Shown piece after piece: positions 32,147 to 36,721 of a stretch of 36,721 nucleotides of DNA. The translations under genes were made by a program, and so were the position numbers. How positions within the stretch are numbered: the stretch's first letter is position 1; each line of letters begins with the position of its first letter. Origin of the DNA: Bacteroidales bacterium UBA3824 (lineage in GTDB: Bacteria; Bacteroidota; Bacteroidia; Bacteroidales; UBA3824); contig DGIK01000027.1 of NCBI GenBank assembly GCA_002393195.1, positions 19,544-56,264 on the forward strand, written 5' to 3'. Below the pieces are notes generated by a model. That model was not told where the DNA came from and ran no database searches. It was given only the letters and a program-made list of their open reading frames with translations.

Positions 32147-33430
32147 ATGGGTCATATCAGATACAAAACAAAAAATGTGGATAATGAATTTAGGTTTTTA
32201 GATTTATTATCCAACATTGAATGGGGTAAATACAAAAAACAAAAATTCAGCACTAACCGAGGCTTGAATATTTTTGTAGAAACTGACGGCAATAAATGGA
32301 AAGCAAGTGTTGAAAAGTTTCCGAATCGTCGTGGCAAAGATGCGTCAGGACGAAATATTTTTTCGGTAATAGAAGCCAAAGGTATTTGGGGCGATGATGA
32401 AGCGCAAAAAATATTCAAATTGATTTCTTTTATCCTCCTCAAAGACAACACAATGGAACAATGTGGAGAGATATTAGACAAAATATTTGATGAAGACTTC
32501 GTAAATCAGGCATTTGAAAAGGACAAAACGGAGGAGATTGCAAAGAAGTTGAATAAGTTTTTGGACGAAATACCTACGACAATGGATTTCCCTGAAAACG
32601 TTGTTTTGAAATATCAATTTGCCGAGGTTGTAGAGTTTACAGATGAAAGTGTTCGTAAATTTTTGAATGGCGTTTCTCGTATTACAAAGGAATACACCAA
32701 CTATAACCATCATTGTATTTTCGCCGTCAACGATTTGCCATACGGTGAAAACGATTTGGAAATCATTGCCGATGAAATAGAAGACATTGATAAGATTGTT
32801 ATCTTGACCAAAGCATTGTCCCGTATTTCTGTGCCTATCAGTGATATTAAAAAAAAAGCAACGACAAAAACGTCGCTTGTAATGACAGAATCCCGCCCGA
32901 AGTCAGGCAGTGGCTCGACAAAAGCCCTAAGAATTGTATTGCCGTTTTTGATTATATCATTAATTGCAAACTTAGTGACGTTGACAAGAGGAAACTATTT
33001 AAACTCAACCAAAATAGCAGAAATGGAATCGGTGATTTTTTCAAAAGATTCATTGATACAATTGCAGAATTGTTTGATAAAAAATCAAGAAACATTAATT
33101 ACAGTCACAAAAACAGAACTTGATTCCTTGAAATCAATGACCAATTACATTGACAATGTGAATGGTAATATTGTCAAATTAGATATAGCGGAGTTTCGCA
33201 AGTCAGGCGCTTGCAAATTGTCTGTATTGAAAATTGACACAACGAAACAAATTTTGTTTGATACGGTAACAATAAATAGTTCTGTGGATTTTGACAAACA
33301 AAAGAAATGCTATGTCAAACTTTACAGAAATTCGGAACCCAGACCGTTTGATGAGAAGCACCACCCACCCTTTGATATCCGGTCTTTTTGCAAGACTGCA
33401 AACAAAGCCAAGAAGCCTTCTCGAAAATGA
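32147..33430 (+). CDS. Single-pass membrane protein of the GTPase operon
   Basis: A 427-residue protein with no family I recognise. Residues 1-230 form a soluble, acidic alpha/beta domain (ends VILTKALSRISVPISD). A lysine run and Ser/Gly linker lead to one membrane helix (about 261-281, IVLPFLIISLIANLVTL), then a coiled coil (285-330) and a C-terminal domain of about 90 residues. The N-terminal domain is probably cytosolic and could meet the GTPases; the protein may be the membrane effector or anchor of the system. A run of nine As (32849-32857) precedes the membrane helix and the -1 frame stays open for 88 codons after it. Confidence 0.7.
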   Translation: MGHIRYKTKNVDNEFRFLDLLSNIEWGKYKKQKFSTNRGLNIFVETDGNKWKASVEKFPNRRGKDASGRNIFSVIEAKGIWGDDEAQKIFKLISFILLKDNTMEQCGEILDKIFDEDFVNQAFEKDKTEEIAKKLNKFLDEIPTTMDFPENVVLKYQFAEVVEFTDESVRKFLNGVSRITKEYTNYNHHCIFAVNDLPYGENDLEIIADEIEDIDKIVILTKALSRISVPISDIKKKATTKTSLVMTESRPKSGSGSTKALRIVLPFLIISLIANLVTLTRGNYLNSTKIAEMESVIFSKDSLIQLQNCLIKNQETLITVTKTELDSLKSMTNYIDNVNGNIVKLDIAEFRKSGACKLSVLKIDTTKQILFDTVTINSSVDFDKQKKCYVKLYRNSEPRPFDEKHHPPFDIRSFCKTANKAKKPSRK

Positions 33431-33437
33431 AAAACAT

Positions 33438-33480
33438 AATTCGTGGTTGCATTTTTTGCAGCCGCGAATTTTATTATTTT
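33438..33480 (+). terminator. Terminator of the GTPase operon
   Basis: A 13-bp stem with two G-U pairs (AATTCGTGGTTGC 33438-33450 with GCAGCCGCGAATT 33458-33470), loop ATTTTTT, then TTTTATTATTTT. The following 180 bases (33481-33662) are AT-rich with a minus-strand TATCTTTG box at 33586-33593 but no gene that I can support. Confidence 0.85.
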
Positions 33481-33662
33481 GCGGCAACCTTTATCACATC
33501 TTCTGAAATCTTTGCCAAAGTCGAAAGAGTAAAATTATGTGTCGTTTGAATGTTTCATAGTTCAAATGTTTGCCATTTTATTTGACAAAGATACTCAATT
33601 TTTCAAATATTACATTAAATGGTAATTTTTTGCGTTTTTGACTAATTTTCTGGCAAAAATAT

Positions 33663-33694
33663 TTTGCGTTTGCCGCAATTTTTCCTTACTTTTG
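33663..33694 (+). promoter_or_regulatory. Promoter of a small RNA
   Basis: TTTG (33663-33666), a 20-nt gap and TACTTTTG (33687-33694) give a good promoter with a predicted start near 33701. Confidence 0.7.
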
Positions 33695-33700
33695 CACCCA

Positions 33701-33756
33701 ATAAGAACCCACAAAGCCTCTTCTTCGGAATGCTCAAATCTGTGGGTCGTTTTTTT
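33701..33756 (+). ncRNA. Small RNA or attenuated leader, about 56 nt
   Basis: The predicted transcript consists of one hairpin, ACCCACA (33707-33713) with TGTGGGT (33741-33747), whose loop contains a TTC-TTCG-GAA mini-hairpin, followed by seven Ts (33750-33756). Promoter and terminator are 60 bases apart, so a discrete RNA is expected. It lies 84 bases upstream of a membrane operon with its own promoter, so it could be a free sRNA or a leftover leader. Confidence 0.55.
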
Positions 33757-33804
33757 ATAATATTATTACTTCTCTATCATCTTGCGTATCTCAAATATAT
33801 TCGC

Positions 33805-33812
33805 TATGTTTG
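33805..33812 (+). promoter_or_regulatory. Promoter box of the membrane operon
   Basis: TATGTTTG, a full TAnnTTTG match, lies 28 nt before the ATG at 33841. Confidence 0.6.
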
Positions 33813-33840
33813 TGGCGTTTTAATCAATAATTGATAAAAT

Positions 33841-34770
33841 ATGAACTCCCCACACCTTTCCACCCTCCTTGCCTCGTTGATGCACTTTTGCGTTGATGCG
33901 TTGTGTTTGTGTTGCTTGTATCTGATTACGGGCGACGGGGTGGACTATTTGGTTTACAATGTGTTGGCGTTCCTGACGCAGCCGCTGACGGGGATTGTTG
34001 TCGATAGAATCAGGAATAAATATAAAGTGCTGTTTTCGGCGGTCATACTGTTTTTCATGGCGGCGGCGATGGCGGTTTTGACGCCTGATTTTATGACTGT
34101 TGTCGCCGTGATGTTGGGCGTGGGCAATTCGTTGTTTCATGTTTGGGGCGGCAGGGAAGTGGCTGTCGCTACCGGAAACGATGCCCGCGCCTTGGGCGTT
34201 TTTGTGTCGCCGGGCGTTTTGGGACTTGCGGTCGGGGCGGTTTTATGCTCGTGGCAACTGTTGTTTTTGCTGTTGATGATGATTGGAATTTTGGCGACTG
34301 CGCATTATTGTATGGTCGGCGGCAGTGCTGTCGATAGGGTGGGGGATTCGGCGGTTGGCAGTGGACGTGGAAAATATGTAATAGGCTTGATGATAGCGAT
34401 TTGTGCGTTTGTGATGCTGAGGTCTTATTTGGCGGGCGAATTTTCTACTACGACAAACAGCGGTGCGGGTTTTATGGTTTTGGTGGCGGCGGCTGTGGCG
34501 ATGTCGGGCAAAATTTTGGGTGGATTTTTGGCGAGGATTGCGCGGAGTTATGCCATTGCGTTTGTGGCGTTTACGGCGGTTTCGTTGGCGTGTGTTTTCA
34601 TAAAAAATTATTGGGGAAACGCCATTTTTGTGGGGCTTTTTGCCATTAACTGTACAATGCCGCTGACGCTCTATTGGGCTGAAAAACTTATGCCCGGCAG
34701 GGAAGGATTTGCGTTTGGACTTTTGGCGGCGTCGCTGATGCCTCCGTATATTTTTAGTGTAATGCTATGA
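33841..34770 (+). CDS. Polytopic membrane protein, MFS-like
   Basis: A 309-residue protein with about nine to ten hydrophobic helices. The early segment QPLTGIVVDRIRNKYKV, with an acidic residue then basic residues in a short loop after helix 2, resembles the signature loop of major facilitator transporters, as does the glycine-rich GVGNSLFHVWGGREVA. It is shorter than a standard 12-helix transporter, so a truncated or divergent member is likely. Substrate unknown. It overlaps the next gene by 4 bases (ATGA), so the two are coupled. Confidence 0.65.
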   Translation: MNSPHLSTLLASLMHFCVDALCLCCLYLITGDGVDYLVYNVLAFLTQPLTGIVVDRIRNKYKVLFSAVILFFMAAAMAVLTPDFMTVVAVMLGVGNSLFHVWGGREVAVATGNDARALGVFVSPGVLGLAVGAVLCSWQLLFLLLMMIGILATAHYCMVGGSAVDRVGDSAVGSGRGKYVIGLMIAICAFVMLRSYLAGEFSTTTNSGAGFMVLVAAAVAMSGKILGGFLARIARSYAIAFVAFTAVSLACVFIKNYWGNAIFVGLFAINCTMPLTLYWAEKLMPGREGFAFGLLAASLMPPYIFSVML

Positions 34771-35099
34771 TTTACAGATATATTGCACCGCTGATATTGA
34801 CGATGTTGATAGAGTTTTTGGTTCTAAAACTCTTGGGCGAGAAGTCTAAAAAAATTCTCGTTTCGTCCCTGATTGTCAATGCCTTGACTAATCCTGTGAT
34901 AAATTTTTTCATAGCCGAAAATTATACAATATTTAATGTGGCGGCGGGCGAGGTCATTGTCGTCCTGGTAGAAATGATTTGGTATTATGTATGGGGCAAA
35001 CCCTTCAAAGATGCGCTGATTTACAGTGCGTTGTGCAATGCTGTAAGTTATTTTTTGGGGAATGTGATTTTTTTTGCTGTGGAATATTGTTTTCGATAA
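34767..35099 (+). CDS. Small polytopic membrane protein
   Basis: A 110-residue protein with three or four membrane helices (about 5-22, 30-50, 58-75, 85-107) and a conserved-looking pattern LIEFLVLKLLGEKSKKILVS, then NALTNPVINF. I have no function for it. Translational coupling to the MFS-like gene suggests that the two form one membrane assembly. Confidence 0.65.
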   Translation: MIYRYIAPLILTMLIEFLVLKLLGEKSKKILVSSLIVNALTNPVINFFIAENYTIFNVAAGEVIVVLVEMIWYYVWGKPFKDALIYSALCNAVSYFLGNVIFFAVEYCFR

Positions 35100-35149
35100 A
35101 AAAATTTGTAAATTGCGAGCGATTTTGTCTAACCTAAATTTATGCGAAA

Positions 35150-35290
35150 ATGGTACTTCTTGACGTTCTTCCGGAACCGCCGGTTTGTCGATTTGTAGAG
35201 GACAATTCGACAATATTGTTGCTCATTGTGTCGCTGGTGGTGCTTGCCGCCTGCGGTTTCATCATTTACAAGTACAAGAAAAACCATTGA
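35150..35290 (+). CDS. 46-residue single-pass membrane protein
   Basis: A short frame with an acidic, proline-containing N-terminus (MVLLDVLPEPP), one membrane helix (about 21-40, ILLLIVSLVVLAACGFIIY) and a lysine-rich tail (KYKKNH). This predicts an N-out, C-in single-pass protein by the positive-inside rule. It lies 50 bases after the 110-residue membrane protein and ends 2 bases before the convergent CPBP gene's stop. No family recognised; the topology argues for a real gene more than its length does. Confidence 0.55.
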   Translation: MVLLDVLPEPPVCRFVEDNSTILLLIVSLVVLAACGFIIYKYKKNH

Positions 35291-35292
35291 AA

Positions 35293-36258
35293 CTATGCGA
35301 AATAGGGTGGTGGAACATTGTTTTTAAGACCGCTGTTGTCAAAGGCTTTCTTGATGTCCCATCCCATTTTTTTGCGGAGTAGGAAGTATATCAATGCAAA
35401 TTCTGCGATGATTACGATGTAGTCGGTGACGGAAACCGCCTCGCGTTTGGTCATGAAAAGCGCATTGCCGCTCAGTGTGCCGCCTTCGGTACTGATAATT
35501 GTAAAGGCGATGAAATTGTTGATGAAATGCATTCCCCACGAAAATTCTATGCCGTCAGACAGGATTGCAAAAAATCCCATCTGCAATCCAATCAGGATGT
35601 AAAGCGGAATGGTTTTGAAAAATCCATACTGAATCACTTCGTTGTTTGCGCAGTGCAGGAGTCCAAACATCACTGACGTTATCACTAATGCCCACACTTT
35701 GCTTTTGGTGCATAGCGCGAACCCTTGCATTAGATAGCCTCTGAAAATCAATTCTTCGCATCCGGTCTGAAATGGCACAAGCAAAATGCACAGAATGAAA
35801 AATAAAATGTATTTGGAGCCTTGGAATGAAAATTTATAATCGTCGGGGAAAATTGAAATTTCGATGCCTAACAACAACATAATAATTGCGCCCAAAATCA
35901 GCACACCCCAAAAGAAATTTTTCTTTCGTAATTTCTTTTCACCAGAAATCAGCGTCATCCTTTCGCGATGATGGAACAACTTGAAAAATCCCCACGTGCC
36001 GCCCATCCACGCCAAAAAAGTGAGCATCAACGCTATGAACCCCGGGATGGTATCTAAAAATGTGTCCATCTTGCCATCGCCAAACATTTCACGTACCGCC
36101 TGACGGTCGCCAGTTGCCATTTTTTCAGCGATTAATGCAACGATGTACAATGTAGCTGGTATCTGTGCCACGATGTATCCCACAATCAACATTGCGACAT
36201 ACAGCAACCAATGGTTTTTGCCCACGCGGGCGTTCTCGAAGAATTTCATTTGTGTCAT
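35293..36258 (-). CDS. CPBP-family intramembrane metalloprotease
   Basis: A 321-residue membrane protein with about eight helices. The Abi/CAAX-protease motifs are present: EExxxR as CEELIFRGYL (E168, E169, R173), FxxxH as FGLLHC (H202), and HFINN for the third site. Members cleave within the membrane or, in some bacteria, protect against self-made bacteriocins; the substrate here is unknown. It has an unusually long N-terminal part with two extra helices and a 110-residue lead before the core. Start at 36258 lies just past its promoter box; M4 is an alternative. Confidence 0.88.
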   Translation of the reverse strand: MTQMKFFENARVGKNHWLLYVAMLIVGYIVAQIPATLYIVALIAEKMATGDRQAVREMFGDGKMDTFLDTIPGFIALMLTFLAWMGGTWGFFKLFHHRERMTLISGEKKLRKKNFFWGVLILGAIIMLLLGIEISIFPDDYKFSFQGSKYILFFILCILLVPFQTGCEELIFRGYLMQGFALCTKSKVWALVITSVMFGLLHCANNEVIQYGFFKTIPLYILIGLQMGFFAILSDGIEFSWGMHFINNFIAFTIISTEGGTLSGNALFMTKREAVSVTDYIVIIAEFALIYFLLRKKMGWDIKKAFDNSGLKNNVPPPYFA

Positions 36259-36276
36259 TGTTGTTTAATTTTGTTG

Positions 36277-36284
36277 CAAATTTA
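36277..36284 (-). promoter_or_regulatory. Promoter box of the CPBP protease
   Basis: TAAATTTG followed by C on the minus strand, 18 nt before the ATG at 36258. Confidence 0.7.
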
Positions 36285-36339
36285 ATATGAGAAAATGGAA
36301 TTGCAAAAAAAATTATTTCTCACCTTTAATAATTATTTG

Positions 36340-36347
36340 TATCTTTG
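36340..36347 (+). promoter_or_regulatory. Promoter box of iorA
   Basis: TATCTTTG followed by CC, 30 nt before the ATG at 36378, divergent from the CPBP promoter 56 bases away. Confidence 0.75.
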
Positions 36348-36377
36348 CCAATCAGAAAAATAACAAATTAATATACA

Positions 36378-36721
36378 ATGGAAAAAAAATTATTACTTGG
36401 TGACGAGGCTATTGCGCTTGGAGCCATTCACGCCGGTCTGAGTGGCGTGTACGCTTATCCGGGCACCCCGTCAACCGAGATTACTGAATTTATTCAAAAC
36501 AATCCCACCGCCAAGGAGCGCAAGATTCACTCCCGGTGGTGCACCAACGAAAAGACCGCTATGGAGGCGGCTCTCGGTATGTCTTACGCCGGCAAGAGGG
36601 CGTTGGTGTGTATGAAGCACGTCGGTATGAACGTTTGCGCCGACGCTTTTGTCAATTCAGCCGTTACGGGCGTCAATGGCGGACTCGTGGTTTTGGCAGC
36701 CGACGACCCCTCGATGCACTC
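36378..36721 (+). CDS. iorA: Indolepyruvate ferredoxin oxidoreductase alpha subunit (partial, cut by window end)
   Basis: The first 114 residues of a thiamine-diphosphate enzyme. LLLGDEAIALGAIHAGLSGV, then YAYPGTPSTEI and the WCTNEKTAMEAALGMSYAGKR block match the N-terminal domain of IorA. IorAB oxidises aryl-pyruvates to aryl-acetyl-CoA with ferredoxin during anaerobic amino-acid fermentation. The iron-sulfur domain and the iorB gene should lie beyond the window. This supports an anaerobic, amino-acid-using host. Confidence 0.9.
   Translation, partial: MEKKLLLGDEAIALGAIHAGLSGVYAYPGTPSTEITEFIQNNPTAKERKIHSRWCTNEKTAMEAALGMSYAGKRALVCMKHVGMNVCADAFVNSAVTGVNGGLVVLAADDPSMH

Overview
The window looks like a chromosome segment of a Bacteroidota (most likely Bacteroidales) bacterium. 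The evidence is the recurrent -7 promoter box TAnnTTTG, often with a TTTG box about 19-21 nt upstream; a Por-type (type IX secretion) C-terminal tail on an extracellular amylase; DUF4199, KilA-N and AAA-ATPase/PD-(D/E)XK proteins typical of the phylum; and a compact SRP RNA. No tRNA, rRNA, CRISPR array, integrase or transposase was seen.

Layout. (1) 1-2968: secreted GH13 amylase with a type IX sorting tail. (2) 2974-10678: AT-rich accessory island holding an AAA-ATPase/nuclease, a parDE toxin-antitoxin pair flanked by 53-bp direct repeats, a structured leader RNA, a Type IIG-like restriction-methylation enzyme whose specificity part lies in the -1 frame behind a slippery T8 tract plus hairpin, a HEPN-like protein, an internally shortened KilA-N protein and a small hypothetical. 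(3) 10749-14031: two-gene GH13 operon (lipoprotein amylase, SusA-like neopullulanase). An identical 31-bp element containing a LacI-type dyad precedes both GH13 transcription units, so the island sits inside one starch regulon. (4) 14093-19453: LysE-type exporter, lipoprotein esterase, SRP RNA on the minus strand, DUF4199 protein, polyprenyl-phosphate-type glycosyltransferase, and a long coiled-coil protein. (5) 19489-28230, all minus strand: GH2 beta-galactosidase, PlsB-like acyltransferase, gpsA, ispH, cmk and an exported MORN-repeat protein. gpsA and the acyltransferase form adjacent steps of phospholipid synthesis. (6) 28382-33480: second accessory island, with the same promoter type and a second pseudoknot-capable leader RNA in front of a dynamin-like GTPase, a second GTPase and a single-pass membrane protein. 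(7) 33663-36721: a small terminator-ended RNA, a three-gene membrane operon, a CPBP protease (minus) and the start of iorA.

The most interesting material is in the two islands. Both begin with a TTTG-N20/21-TAAATTTACGGCGT promoter and a long leader in which the loop of a large hairpin is complementary to a segment further downstream. The first leads into a restriction enzyme with what looks like a complete -1 programmed frameshift signal. The second leads into an uncharacterised GTPase/GTPase/membrane-protein cassette that resembles a conflict (defence) system. All functional statements rest on reading motifs and base pairing by eye; no search or folding program was run.
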